Positions 8,251 through 17,080 of a stretch of 64,000 nucleotides of DNA are shown piece after piece. The position numbers were made by a program, and so were the translations under genes. The DNA lies in contig NZ_CP025746.1 of NCBI RefSeq assembly GCF_004015185.1, positions 2,001,776 to 2,065,775 of the forward strand, given 5' to 3'. The stretch is from Clostridium manihotivorum. GTDB lineage: Bacteria; Bacillota; Clostridia; Clostridiales; Clostridiaceae. The first letter of the stretch is position 1. Each line of letters opens with the position of its first letter. A model generated the notes under the pieces. It was given only the letters and a program-made list of their open reading frames with translations, searched no databases and was not told where the DNA came from.

Positions 8251-8914
8251 AAATTATTAATAATTTAAATAACATAAAATTATAAATTTATGTTTATTTT
8301 ATTGGAATGTTTAATTTATAATTTTTATATGAGAAAATTTTATGTATAAGTTACTTATTAGTTCTTATCAAAATATAGTATATATACTTTGATTTACAAT
8401 ACTATAAATTGAACATTACTATTATTTATTTGAATTCTGTAAAATGATCAATATGGAGAATTTAGAAATGTAAATGATATTTTTTATGATAACATGAATA
8501 TAGATATAAATTTGAGTAGATTTAAAATATATATTTCTCAACTTTTAGAAAATGATGCTTTTAGTGAAGAAAAAAGATGAAATATTAGCATTATAAAGAG
8601 TTAAAAAAATATTGGGTCTATTATAACAACAAATCATGATACATTATATAGAAGAAAATTTTGAATTTATATTGGTTTAGTAGAGGGGATTTGATAAATT
8701 TTAGGGATAAAAAATCAACTGATTATAGAAGAGTGTTATGTGCAAATGATTAGATAAAGTATAAAAAGGAAAAGATTCACATGTTATATAACTATCTAAT
8801 TTTAAATATATTGTATTAGATTGGTAGAAGATATTGGTACTATTTTGATTATTTATAACAATTGTTCATTGGACAAAAAATAAAAATAATCAATTTTTGA
8901 TAATTGTGTTATAA
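8251..8914. other. AT-rich spacer, mostly decayed sequence
   Basis: No intact gene is seen. A short open stretch ending at about 8580 (DQYGEFRNVNDIFYDN followed by about 28 more residues to a stop) has coding-like composition but no start codon with a ribosome site, so it may be a remnant. The rest is extremely AT-rich with stops in all frames. Confidence 0.4.
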
Positions 8915-9298
8915 CGGACTTCATATGGAGAAGGCTTTATACTTGAAAAATTAGAAGGTGATGGGTTAGCTTTTGTCCACGCTGGAGGAACCATAACAAG
9001 AAAAGATTTAATGCCAGGTCAAACTCTAAGAATAGATACAGGATGTCTTGTTGCAATGACAAGAGATGTTCACTATGATATCGAATTCGTAGGAGGAATA
9101 AAAAATACTCTATTTGGAGGAGAAGGTTTATTCCTAGCTACACTAACAGGACCAGGTTCTGTTTGGGTACAAAGTCTGCCATTCTCAAGACTTGCTTCAA
9201 GAGTATTTGCAGCTTCAGGTATGCATGGCGGCGGAAGAAAAGATGAAGGAAGTATATTAGGTGGCTTAGGAAACTTTTTAGATGGTGATGGTTTTTAA
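8915..9298 (+). pseudogene. TIGR00266/AIM24-family gene, 5'-truncated
   Basis: The frame encodes the C-terminal half of a TIGR00266 (AIM24-like, beta-prism) protein: [21 protein letters not shown], then [29 protein letters not shown] and [13 protein letters not shown]. Family members are usually about 220-260 residues, and here only 127 codons remain. Homology ends abruptly at about 8915, where an in-frame stop and unrelated AT-rich sequence begin. An internal ATG at 9011 could start a 95-residue product, but it has no ribosome site. The gene was probably cut by a deletion or insertion. The glycine-rich tail ([11 protein letters not shown]) is kept. Confidence 0.75.
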
Positions 9299-9319
9299 TA
9301 ATTTCAGGGGTTGAGAGGT

Positions 9320-9589
9320 GTGTCAAAAAAGAAAAATTACAAGCACTATCAAAGTGGTGGTAGTAATTATGATAATTTAGGTGATGACTTAAAGAAGCTA
9401 GGTAATGATATAAAAAACATATATAAAAAAGTGGATTATAAACTACCTATGAAGATAAAGAGAAGTACAAACCTTTTTAAATACCTCATAATATCAGCTA
9501 TAATAGTACTTTTGGTTTTTACCAGAATAGGCATACCAATTGCAATTTTAATTTTGATTGCTGCACTATATATGAGCAATCGAAGATAA
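9320..9589 (+). CDS. Small membrane protein, 89 aa
   Basis: Unrecognised. It follows the truncated TIGR00266 gene by 21 bases and probably shared its operon. The GTG at 9320 is nine bases after AGGGG; a TTG at 9311 in the same frame touches that site. The N-terminal half is hydrophilic and basic (SKKKNYKHYQSGG). Two hydrophobic stretches follow (LFKYLIISAIIVLLVF and GIPIAILILIAALYM), giving a hairpin in the membrane with a short basic tail. Many clostridial TIGR00266 genes have a small partner downstream; whether this is one cannot be said from the sequence. Confidence 0.55.
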   Translation: MSKKKNYKHYQSGGSNYDNLGDDLKKLGNDIKNIYKKVDYKLPMKIKRSTNLFKYLIISAIIVLLVFTRIGIPIAILILIAALYMSNRR

Positions 9590-10006
9590 TTTAGGCTGCT
9601 TTAGCGACTTTTTTATGAATATAGCCATTTCTTGCTTTTAAGAATTTTAGCAACAGACCTTCAATTATATTAAGGTTTATGCTTTATACTATATAGCTGG
9701 AAGTGGCTATAAAGCTTTAAAAGTAGACTTTGCCAGGATAATAAAATTAAATGGGTGGTAATCTGATGCTTAGACAATCTTACGCAAAGAATTAACATGA
9801 TTTTGTCATATTAGATGGCTGAAACTTTAAGCTCACTACGCTTGGGCATAAAAGACATTTAATTTAATTGCTTGATCATATAGAATCTTCTGTTTATCCA
9901 CTTTATTTTAGCGCTATTCTTAAATATTGCCTGAGTTTTAAGGTATTAAAGATAAAGATATGGAAGCTATTTCTAACATTGAGGAAAACCTCCTATAAAA
10001 AATTAT
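9590..10006. other. Spacer upstream of rnpB, no gene seen
   Basis: No frame of useful length or recognisable family is seen on either strand. The sequence is less AT-rich than its neighbours in places and may hold decayed coding sequence. Confidence 0.4.
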
Positions 10007-10035
10007 TTGCTTTATATAAAGTTATATGTTAATAT
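10007..10035 (+). promoter_or_regulatory. Promoter of rnpB
   Basis: TTGCTT at 10007-10012 and TAATAT at 10030-10035 are separated by 17 bases. This places transcription start at about 10042, exactly where the RNase P RNA 5' strand of helix P1 begins. Confidence 0.65.
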
Positions 10036-10041
10036 AAATCT

Positions 10042-10413
10042 TGCGAGTAAGCCAGACAATCGCTGCTGACGACAGTCAGGAGAGGAAAGTCCGAGCTCCG
10101 CAGGGCAGGGTGCTGGATAACGTCCAGTCGAGGTGACTCGAAGGAAAGTGCAACAGAGATATACCGCCAGAATTCTTTTTAAGAATGAGCATGATATTTA
10201 TATCATCTGGTAAGGGTGGAAAGGCGAGGTAAGAGCTCACCAGCGTGATGGCGACTTCACGGCTCTGTAAACCCCACCTGGAGCAAGACCGAATAGAGAG
10301 GCATTATGGGATTGCCCGTCCCGCCTCTGGGTGTGTCGCTGGAGCCTATTGGCAACGATAGGCCTAGATAGATGATTGTCTAATACAGAACTCGGCTTAC
10401 AGACTTATCTCGC
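10042..10413 (+). ncRNA. rnpB: RNase P RNA
   Basis: This is the catalytic RNA of ribonuclease P, which trims tRNA 5' leaders. The universally conserved blocks occur in order: GAGGAAAGTCCGAGCTC, the GCAGGGCAGGGTGCTGGATAA stretch, GAAAGTGCAACAGAGATATA, GGTAAGGGTGGAAAGGCGAG, AAACCCCACCTGGAGCAAGA and the final ACAGAACTCGGCTTACAGAC. The ends pair as helix P1 (GCGAG-TAAG near 10043 with CTTA-TCTCGC near 10405-10413). The overall layout resembles the low-GC Gram-positive (type B) form; the subtype was not checked in detail. Promoter and terminator flank it closely. Confidence 0.97.
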
Positions 10414-10718
10414 ACATTGAAAACACTAGGTTTATGCCTAAGTGTTTTTTTATTTGCCATTCTAAAATATTATTTAATTTATTGGTAGCTTCTTTCTGCA
10501 TTTCTAGATCTACGTGTGAATAAATGTTAGCAGTTGTAGACATTTCTTTATGTCCTAATCTTTCTTGAACAACTTTCATAGATACTCCTTACTTTAGAAG
10601 TAGGGTTGAATTGGTGTGCCTTAAATCATGAAGTTTAATATGTTTTTTTATATTTGCAGCACTATCTAATTTCTTTAACTTTAAGTTTCCTAACTCAACT
10701 ATTAAATTTATATGTGCC
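10397..10718 (-). pseudogene. Tyrosine recombinase (phage integrase) C-terminal remnant
   Basis: On the minus strand the frame reads LKLKKLDSAANIKKHIKLHDLRHTNSTLLLK, a stop, then GVSMKVVQERLGHKEMSTTA and NIYSHVDLEMQK. HDLRH carries the second catalytic Arg region, LGH the conserved His, and the Tyr of NIYSHV is the nucleophile. An in-frame TAA interrupts between LLLK and GVS where intact integrases usually have Ala or Glu, and the N-terminal two thirds are absent. The open frame runs through the rnpB terminator into the RNA 3' end, so the original 3' end is lost or altered. It is a relic of an element integrated next to rnpB. Confidence 0.75.
10419..10453 (+). terminator. Terminator of rnpB
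   Basis: AAAACACTAGG and CCTAAGTGTTTT form a stem around TTTATG, followed by a run of T, six bases after the RNA 3' end. Confidence 0.85.
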
Positions 10719-11308
10719 CGGTCCCCCAAGAAACCCCGATTATCAAAGAATTATAAATTAAGTTCGATATAGAAACCCTATTACAAATTACTTTTCTTCT
10801 GTCTAGCCTTTTTTGAGAAGATTAATAGGCAAGAGGAACGGAAGGAATTATAGATGAAACTTAGATACTTATGAAGTTTCTGAGGCAATTGCTTATGTAA
10901 ATAATGAGGTTGCTTTCCTATATAGTACTGCTAGTTGGAAGCATATTGGACTTGTAAGTTATAGAAGTGGAATTTTAGAAAATCGTCAGCGGCAAGAAAA
11001 ATAATGAGAGAATAGGGTGTGAAAATTCACTGACCTGGAGTGTCTTTTTGTGAAAAATATAGAATTATAGAATAAATATATATCTACAATATATTGATTA
11101 TATACAAATAAATGTAAAATGATATAATTAGAGTACGAGATTGAAAAAAATGTATTTAGAATGAGTGCAGAATATAGCGCTGTATGATATTTATAAAATA
11201 AACATAGAAATATTTTTTATGAAAATTATTAATATTTTTTACATTCTAATTGAATTTTAGGAAACCATAAATTATCGTTTCCTAAGTATATAAGGATAGG
11301 TGGATAAT
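10719..11308. other. Spacer with a short coding-like remnant
   Basis: A frame at 10858-11004 (48 codons, including TYEVSEAIAYVNNEVAFLY) is open without a start codon or ribosome site and resembles decayed coding sequence; its family is not recognised. The remainder to 11308 is AT-rich. A TATAAT at 11123-11128 could serve the ABC cluster, but no well-spaced -35 box was found. Confidence 0.35.
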
Positions 11309-12904
11309 GTGAAAAAAATAAAAGCACTTGCAAAATACGAACTTATCAATTTAAGAAGAGGAAAGCTTATTTGGATTATTGGAGCTTTATACATATTTGG
11401 AATTCAGCAATCTGTAGATAGTATGAGAACTTCAGGTAAGATATTTTTATCGGTAGTAGGATTAATTAGAATTTCGTGGCTACCTCTTAATTTTATAATG
11501 GTGCCGTTATTATTATTAATAGTAATGATTGGGGAAAGCTCAAATGAAGTTTTTGAGAGCTTAGATATTACTTATAAGGATATAATAAAAGGTAAATTGC
11601 TTACAGCTGCAGTTATCGATGCAATATTGCTTGCAACCAATATGATAGTATTTTTGTTTTTTAGCATAATCAGTCATGGGACCTTAGGTTATATATTATA
11701 TGAAAGTCTAGGTTATATAGTAAATACTTTAATTTATTTAGTAGTATGTACTTGTATAGGTTTATTCATTGGACAGGTAGTTAATAAGTTAGTTTATCAA
11801 ATGATTGGATATCTATTAGTACTTTTGGAGTTTGGGTTTTTATGCAATTTCTATAAATTGCAGAATCAGATCTTTCCGTTAATTGATATAAAAACATTTC
11901 CAGGGATATTTGATGTTATAAGCTACGATAAGAGTTATTTATATCATAATATTTTCTGGTTAGGAGTAAGCTTTATTCTTGTGATGATTTCTTATTTATT
12001 TGTTAGAAGTAGGTATAAAAAAGGTGGCTTAGGGATTAAGTTAGTATCTATAATAATTGCTGGTTTATTATGTGCTTACTTAGGAATAAGTATAAATTCT
12101 ATGAAGCCTGATTTTTATAATATAGAAGAAAGACCGGACTTTGAGCATTTAAGTGCGGAACATACTTATAGAGAGGGAACTTTTTTTAGTAGTAGTGAAA
12201 GTGGTTATTACGTTGACAGCTACAATATGAATATAGATATAGATAATAATTTGAAAAATGATTGCTTGATAAACGTAAAATTCAATAAATCTAATATAAA
12301 ATCTTTAGAATTTGGATTATATAAATCTCTAAATATATCTAAGTTAGAAATTGACAATAAAGCAATTGATTTTCAAAGGACTAATAATAGCGTTATTCTT
12401 AAATTGCCAAGAACGTATAAAAGTGGGGAATCGATTCAGTTAAGGATATCATATGATGGAAAGATAAATCTAACATGGTCAAATGGAGAAAATATGTTTT
12501 TTGTTAGAAATAATTCATTATTCTTAGCGGATGTTTTTGAATGGTATCCCAAATTGAATGATAGTAATGAGAAAAATTTTGAAGTAAATGTAAAGTATGC
12601 TAGCAAAAATAAAATTTATTCAAATTTAAATGAGTTAAGTAAGAATGGCAGTCATACATTTATGGGAAAAGATATAGAGATGTTTTTGATTAGTGGTAAT
12701 ATTTCTGAAAGAAAATATAAGGATTATTTATTCATAGGCAATCAGGAATATATAAAAAATAATGATCAATGTGATGAGTTAATAGATTATTTAAAAAAGA
12801 CAAATATAGATACTAAAAAAGTTATTTTATCACCGTTTATTCCTGGATTATCAAAAATGGACAAACCGTATGATGGCGCATTTTTATGGCCTTCACACGA
12901 TTAG
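11309..12904 (+). CDS. ABC-2-type permease with M1-like extracytoplasmic domain, lacking the protease part
   Basis: The N-terminal about 260 residues hold about seven membrane helices in the ABC-2 permease style. A long extracytoplasmic region follows, with beta-rich sequence (YVDSYNMNIDIDN, LRISYDGKINLTW, LADVFEWYPKL) like the N-terminal domain of M1 aminopeptidase-like modules fused to such permeases. In those fusions an HExxH metalloprotease domain comes next. Here the protein stops at GAFLWPSHD with no HExxH, so it is either a short variant or a truncated gene. The GTG at 11309 follows AGGTGG; GTG at 11300 is the alternative. It is the first gene of a cluster with an ATPase twelve bases downstream and a second permease. 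Confidence 0.7.
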   Translation: MKKIKALAKYELINLRRGKLIWIIGALYIFGIQQSVDSMRTSGKIFLSVVGLIRISWLPLNFIMVPLLLLIVMIGESSNEVFESLDITYKDIIKGKLLTAAVIDAILLATNMIVFLFFSIISHGTLGYILYESLGYIVNTLIYLVVCTCIGLFIGQVVNKLVYQMIGYLLVLLEFGFLCNFYKLQNQIFPLIDIKTFPGIFDVISYDKSYLYHNIFWLGVSFILVMISYLFVRSRYKKGGLGIKLVSIIIAGLLCAYLGISINSMKPDFYNIEERPDFEHLSAEHTYREGTFFSSSESGYYVDSYNMNIDIDNNLKNDCLINVKFNKSNIKSLEFGLYKSLNISKLEIDNKAIDFQRTNNSVILKLPRTYKSGESIQLRISYDGKINLTWSNGENMFFVRNNSLFLADVFEWYPKLNDSNEKNFEVNVKYASKNKIYSNLNELSKNGSHTFMGKDIEMFLISGNISERKYKDYLFIGNQEYIKNNDQCDELIDYLKKTNIDTKKVILSPFIPGLSKMDKPYDGAFLWPSHD

Positions 12905-12916
12905 GGAGGAGAGAAA

Positions 12917-13792
12917 ATGACATTACTAAGAGTAGATAATTTAAGTTATAAATATGGCAAACTAGATGCTTTAAAGAATATTTCCTTTGAAGTAGAGGAT
13001 GGATTGATAGGAGTATTGGGTCCTAATGGCGCTGGGAAGAGTACAACGATGAAACTAATTACTACTTTATTTAATATTCAGAGTGGTGAGATATTTTTAG
13101 ATGACTTAAATTATAAAAAGGATTTGAAAAAGGTTAGAAAAAGGATTGGGTATCTACCACAAGATTTTACTACCTATGGAAATTTGACTGGTAGGGAGTT
13201 CCTTGAAATAGTAGGTACATTGAAATTAGAGTGGAGTAAAGTGGATATTAAAAAGCATATCGATAGTATTATTGAAAAGCTAGATATGAGCAAATTTATT
13301 GATAGAAAGTTCAAAGAATATTCTGGAGGAATGAAACAGAAGTTAGGTTTTGCCCAAGTTATGATTGGAGATCCTAGTTTAATTGTTGTTGATGAGCCTA
13401 CTGTAGGGCTAGATCCTGAGCAAAGAAATGTAATAAGAGAATTATTTCCTATGATAAGTCAAAACCGTATAGTATTAGCCACAACTCATATTGTAGAGGA
13501 TATTGAATTTTATTGTAAGTACTTAATTGTTATAAAAGATGGTCAAATTATATATAAAGGTACTAAAAAAAATTTTGTGGAAGAAATAAAAGATACTGTC
13601 TGGGAAACAGATGTAAACTCAGATGATTTACCTAAGATTCTAGAACAAGGCAAGGTAATAACTACTATTCACCCAAATGAGATGTATCATATAAAATATA
13701 TTAGTAGTAATCCACTTACTGATAACTCGGTTAAAGCATCTATAAGTTTGCAGGATGCATATATAGCCCATAGTAAAATGCATGAGAAGTAA
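12917..13792 (+). CDS. ABC transporter ATP-binding protein
   Basis: This is the nucleotide-binding subunit driving the flanking permeases. Walker A is GPNGAGKST (about residues 35-43), the Q-loop lies in GYLPQDF, the signature is YSGGMKQKL (about residue 135), Walker B is LIVVDEPTVGLDP, and the H-loop lies in ATTHIVED. The 291-residue length with a C-terminal accessory part of about 70 residues is typical of the antibiotic-peptide or multidrug (CcmA-like) class. The ATG follows GGAGGAGAG. It lies between the M1-like permease and a smaller permease, so the three most likely form one exporter; the substrate is unknown. Confidence 0.92.
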   Translation: MTLLRVDNLSYKYGKLDALKNISFEVEDGLIGVLGPNGAGKSTTMKLITTLFNIQSGEIFLDDLNYKKDLKKVRKRIGYLPQDFTTYGNLTGREFLEIVGTLKLEWSKVDIKKHIDSIIEKLDMSKFIDRKFKEYSGGMKQKLGFAQVMIGDPSLIVVDEPTVGLDPEQRNVIRELFPMISQNRIVLATTHIVEDIEFYCKYLIVIKDGQIIYKGTKKNFVEEIKDTVWETDVNSDDLPKILEQGKVITTIHPNEMYHIKYISSNPLTDNSVKASISLQDAYIAHSKMHEK

Positions 13793-13804
13793 TGGAGTGT
13801 ATTT

Positions 13805-14563
13805 ATGATTAGATTTTATCTTAAGGTTATTAATAATATATTTATTAAAAATTTGCTTTATATAATTTTTGCAGTTGTCGTACTTTTTAATATACTTATA
13901 AGGGTGATGCCATATAAGTTCATCAACATTTCCACAATGTTTCAAGGTGTAGCTGTTACAAAAAAAGTCCCTAATGAACTATATATGTACTGTGATGTAT
14001 ATTTATTACTTCTTTTTGTTATTTTAATATTTTTTACTTTAGGTGTGGACTTCAATAATAGTATGGAAGATATATCCTTGGCTATTGGGGGAAGTAGAAC
14101 AAACAAATTTATGATTAGAAAACTAATCTCAATATTATTAGTGTATTTCTTCTTATACAGTGTATCTTTCTTTAATATTTACTACTTATACAAGAAGATA
14201 CTACCAAGTAGTTATATATTGACTCCTATTTTAGAAGTTTTATTTTATTCAATTGTAACTAACTTGTTTATAATATCTCTAAGTCTATTTATATTATTTA
14301 TCTCAAGAGATATAGCTGTAAGCACATCGCTAATTACAGTTTATTATTTAATTGAAGAAGCTTTATGGAGATGTAAAGTTATGGGGACAAGTGGAATACT
14401 AGGACACATCTACCAATACACAGACTACAAAAAAGGGGAACTCTTAGAGGTTAAGGTAATATATATAATACTTTCAATTATTTTATTAACTTTAACTTTT
14501 ATTATGACCCAAAGGAAGGCATCTTACAGTATTATAAAAAAAGGTTTTCAATTAAAGAAATAA
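13805..14563 (+). CDS. ABC-2-type membrane permease, 252 aa
   Basis: A membrane protein with about six hydrophobic segments (LLYIIFAVVVLFNILI near the start, LLLLFVILIFFTLGV, LISILLVYFFLYSVSF and three more). It has no cytoplasmic domain of note. It starts 13 bases after the ATPase stop, and its AATGGAGTG ribosome site overlaps the end of that gene. The context makes it the second permease of the transporter. Sequence conservation in this class is low and no specific family is recognised. A terminator follows at 14604. Confidence 0.75.
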   Translation: MIRFYLKVINNIFIKNLLYIIFAVVVLFNILIRVMPYKFINISTMFQGVAVTKKVPNELYMYCDVYLLLLFVILIFFTLGVDFNNSMEDISLAIGGSRTNKFMIRKLISILLVYFFLYSVSFFNIYYLYKKILPSSYILTPILEVLFYSIVTNLFIISLSLFILFISRDIAVSTSLITVYYLIEEALWRCKVMGTSGILGHIYQYTDYKKGELLEVKVIYIILSIILLTLTFIMTQRKASYSIIKKGFQLKK

Positions 14564-14603
14564 TTAAATATAAAATATTGTTATGGAAACAGAGAGTAAT
14601 TGT

Positions 14604-14637
14604 AAGAGTTCCTTTAAATAGAATGGAACTCTTTTAT
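14604..14637 (+). terminator. Terminator of the ABC cluster
   Basis: AAGAGTTCC (14604-14612) and GGAACTCTT (14625-14633) form a perfect nine-base stem with a short T-rich tail, 40 bases after the permease stop. Confidence 0.7.
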
Positions 14638-14746
14638 ATTAATGACTAAACAAATATAACCTAAGAAACTACTATTCTACAAAAAACGATATTTTATTTA
14701 TATTAAAGGATGTTTATTTTATTAAGAAAAAGAAGAGGTAAGTATA

Positions 14747-15862
14747 ATGAAAAAAAATAACTTATACTTTAGTATTTTTTCTATAACTGTATTTGTTGTT
14801 TATGCAGCTGTTAGCTTTATTTCTTTTAACAAATTCGAATCCTATATAGTACTTATTGGACTTTTATATTCATTAGCATGTGTGATATTATGCACTTTTT
14901 TACACGAATTAAGTCATGCTATAGCAGCTAAGATCTTGGGAGAGGTACCTTATAACATATATTCAATACCTTTTGCCTTTGAAAAAACAGTTGGGAGATG
15001 GAAAATAAAAGAAGTAAGCTTTGAAAACAGAGGTAAACTTGGATGTGTAAATATTAAATTATCTAAAATCAGTTCTAAAGAGGCTTACAGGAAAAGTATA
15101 TTAAAAATGTCAATTATCAATATAGCGGGGCCAGTGGGGAGTTTTATAATGGCAGGAATACTTATAGCTATCCTTAATTTAGTGGACTATAAATTGTATT
15201 GCTTTATAGTAGCTCCTCTATTTGTATGCATTTTTATAGGAGTACAAGCTTTACTTATTGGTGATGGCAAGTTTGCTTATTTATATATTATGGACAGGGA
15301 GTTTGCTTTGGTAAATTTGTTCAAACAGTACATGTACAATAACGGCGATGAGAATGAATATATGATAAATTTGCTTGTTGGGAGGTTAAAGCAATTAACA
15401 AAGGAGGAGCTTACTTACAGTAAAAATCCATATCAGCTATTGATGGGGTACTTGATAGTTCAATACTTTCTGGTACACGATATTGAAAAGCTACCTCAAA
15501 AGGCAAAAGACTTTATGGATAATATGATTTCTGAAAAGGAAAGACTAGTGTTAGAGCCTAGGATTAACTATTTAAGTGTTCAGTTCTTTCATTTATTAGT
15601 AGTTTATTTTGCATTAAAAGAGAGAATGGGAGAGGCTAAAATGTTATTAGAGTTTTTGAATAAAGCCACAGATCATAGAAATAGTTTCTATAAATATTTT
15701 AAATTACGCTCCGAGTATTTTGTAGGAACTTCACTTCCGCATCACAGTATAATTACAGAAATGAAATTATTTAGTGAAAAATTTTTTTATGGTAAGGAAG
15801 GTTTCTATATAACTGAAAAGAGTATCCTAAAGTTAGGTTATGCTTTAAAAGAAGTGCGATAA
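14747..15862 (+). CDS. M50-type (site-2-protease-like) membrane metalloprotease
   Basis: A membrane-embedded zinc protease candidate. The N-terminus has two hydrophobic segments, the second containing HELSH (residues 53-57) as the HExxH zinc and catalytic site. A later helix pair (INIAGPVGSFIMAGILIAIL and the segment ending LLIGDGKFAYL, with the DG about residue 176) matches the second conserved M50 region with its third ligand Asp. The C-terminal about 190 residues are soluble, helical and unrecognised. It follows an ABC exporter cluster, and such pairings are seen with secreted-peptide processing, but no precursor peptide gene was found nearby. It has its own ribosome site (AAGAGG) and a terminator upstream. 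Confidence 0.75.
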   Translation: MKKNNLYFSIFSITVFVVYAAVSFISFNKFESYIVLIGLLYSLACVILCTFLHELSHAIAAKILGEVPYNIYSIPFAFEKTVGRWKIKEVSFENRGKLGCVNIKLSKISSKEAYRKSILKMSIINIAGPVGSFIMAGILIAILNLVDYKLYCFIVAPLFVCIFIGVQALLIGDGKFAYLYIMDREFALVNLFKQYMYNNGDENEYMINLLVGRLKQLTKEELTYSKNPYQLLMGYLIVQYFLVHDIEKLPQKAKDFMDNMISEKERLVLEPRINYLSVQFFHLLVVYFALKERMGEAKMLLEFLNKATDHRNSFYKYFKLRSEYFVGTSLPHHSIITEMKLFSEKFFYGKEGFYITEKSILKLGYALKEVR

Positions 15863-16059
15863 ATATTTATTTTTTGCTATTTTAAAGTCTCTGTGCTTTT
15901 ACCATATTAAGCCATAATTGAAGTATAAAATAATAATGGTATTGCATTAAAACGTGGTGGGCTTTTTATGATATGTGAATAATTAGGATGCACTTGATTG
16001 TTGAAGATTATAATAAACATATATCTACAACACAGAAAAGTTTAAGTAGTTAAATGACA
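15863..16059. other. Spacer, no gene seen
   Basis: AT-rich sequence without a convincing frame. No clear terminator for the protease gene was found. Confidence 0.4.
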
Positions 16060-16088
16060 TTGAGTGTATTCTAATCAAGTGATATAAT
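16060..16088 (+). promoter_or_regulatory. Promoter of the frameshifted gene at 16210
   Basis: TTGAGT (16060-16065) and TATAAT (16083-16088) are spaced by 17 bases. Confidence 0.5.
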
Positions 16089-16209
16089 GGTAAATATTAG
16101 GGCAATATATAATGTTTTTTATCAATAATAGGCTCGGAATAATCAATTATTTATTTGATCATATTGTTAGTAAGCGACAATAAGTATGACGATTAGTTAG
16201 GAGATATCT

Positions 16210-16748
16210 ATGGGAACTGATATGTTTTTTTCGTTGAAAAGCGATCTTTTGGAACAGAAGAAAAAAATGATGTAGTATTGAGGAAAGATAAGTATAAGAA
16301 AAATGATCATGAAGTTTGGGTTAGTATGGATAAGTGGATTGCAAATCCATATTATCAATCAAATTCAGATTGCGAGGTAAGCAAATTAATTTTAGCTAAT
16401 AAAAATGAGTTCTATAATGGAGATAGAAACTACGACTTATTCAGTGTACTAGCAAATGTAAGAAATGATAGCAATTTGAGATATATATCTTCTCCAAGGG
16501 GACTCCCTTATGATATGTCACCTGAGTTGAAAGACTTTTCATTTATAGATAAGGATGATTTATACTATCACAGCTGGTTATTGGTAAAAGAATTAATTGA
16601 TTTTGATTGGAATCAACGATATTACTACTATGGGGAGTATTTTAATACAAGAAATACGTGTTCGCTTTTTATTAAAGAAACTATTCCTAAGCTATTAGAA
16701 TTAGGTGATCCAGAGGATGTAAGAATAATTTTTTGGTTTGGGGAATAA
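16210..16748 (+). pseudogene. Hypothetical protein gene frameshifted in a T7 run
   Basis: An ATG at 16210 follows AGGAG and reads MGTDMFF, then the frame breaks at a run of seven T (16225-16231) and would stop after 21 codons. One frame over, sequence continues without interruption as VEKRSFGTEEKNDVVLRKDK and through to the stop at 16748, including HEVWVSMDKW and SPRGLPYDMSPELKDF. Adding one T (eight in all) restores a single protein of about 179 residues. A TTG at 16278 could start a 156-residue product but has no ribosome site. The family is a small uncharacterised soluble protein. The lesion may be a sequencing error, a mutation, or slippage-based switching. Confidence 0.6.
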
Positions 16749-17080
16749 GATGGAATTCTAAAGTAATTAATTAAATGAGATTGAAAGAATATGAAATATT
16801 AATCATTAATTAGTAAGAAAATTAGATAGTAGATTTAAGATACTACTACTCTATATTGTTTGATTGTGAAATACGTGAAGATGAGAGAAAATATTGCTAT
16901 TAAATTGTGCAGACACTGTCTGCACAATTTAATCAAAGTATAATATTATATACCTGAAATATGAATAACTACGAAGTGTTGCAATTTACTTCATCAATAA
17001 TTAAAATTAAACTTAACGGTTAATTTTGTATTATATTATATATTTATCAGAACAAAGCAATTTTAGAAGAGGTGAAGTAA
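16749..17080. other. Spacer holding a long perfect palindrome
   Basis: No gene is seen. The 35-bp palindrome at 16899-16933 is described separately. Confidence 0.5.
16899..16933. repeat. 35-bp perfect inverted repeat
   Basis: ATTAAATTGTGCAGACA (16899-16915) and its exact reverse complement (16917-16933) flank a single C. There is no T-tract after it on the plus strand (CAAAGTA follows). The one-base centre disfavours an RNA hairpin of that full length and favours a protein-binding operator or a cruciform. It lies 148 bases upstream of the SDR gene. Confidence 0.7.

Noticed and set aside
10397..10579. Independent 60-residue gene on the minus strand
   Set aside because: It is the tail of an integrase whose frame continues upstream after an in-frame stop, and it runs into the rnpB terminator.
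14638..16059. Precursor peptide gene for the ABC/M50 cluster
   Set aside because: No short frame with a plausible ribosome site and leader or core composition was found in the spacers.
16899..16933. Terminator for the gene ending at 16748
   Set aside because: There is no T-tract on the plus strand, the centre is a single base, and it lies 150 bases after the stop.
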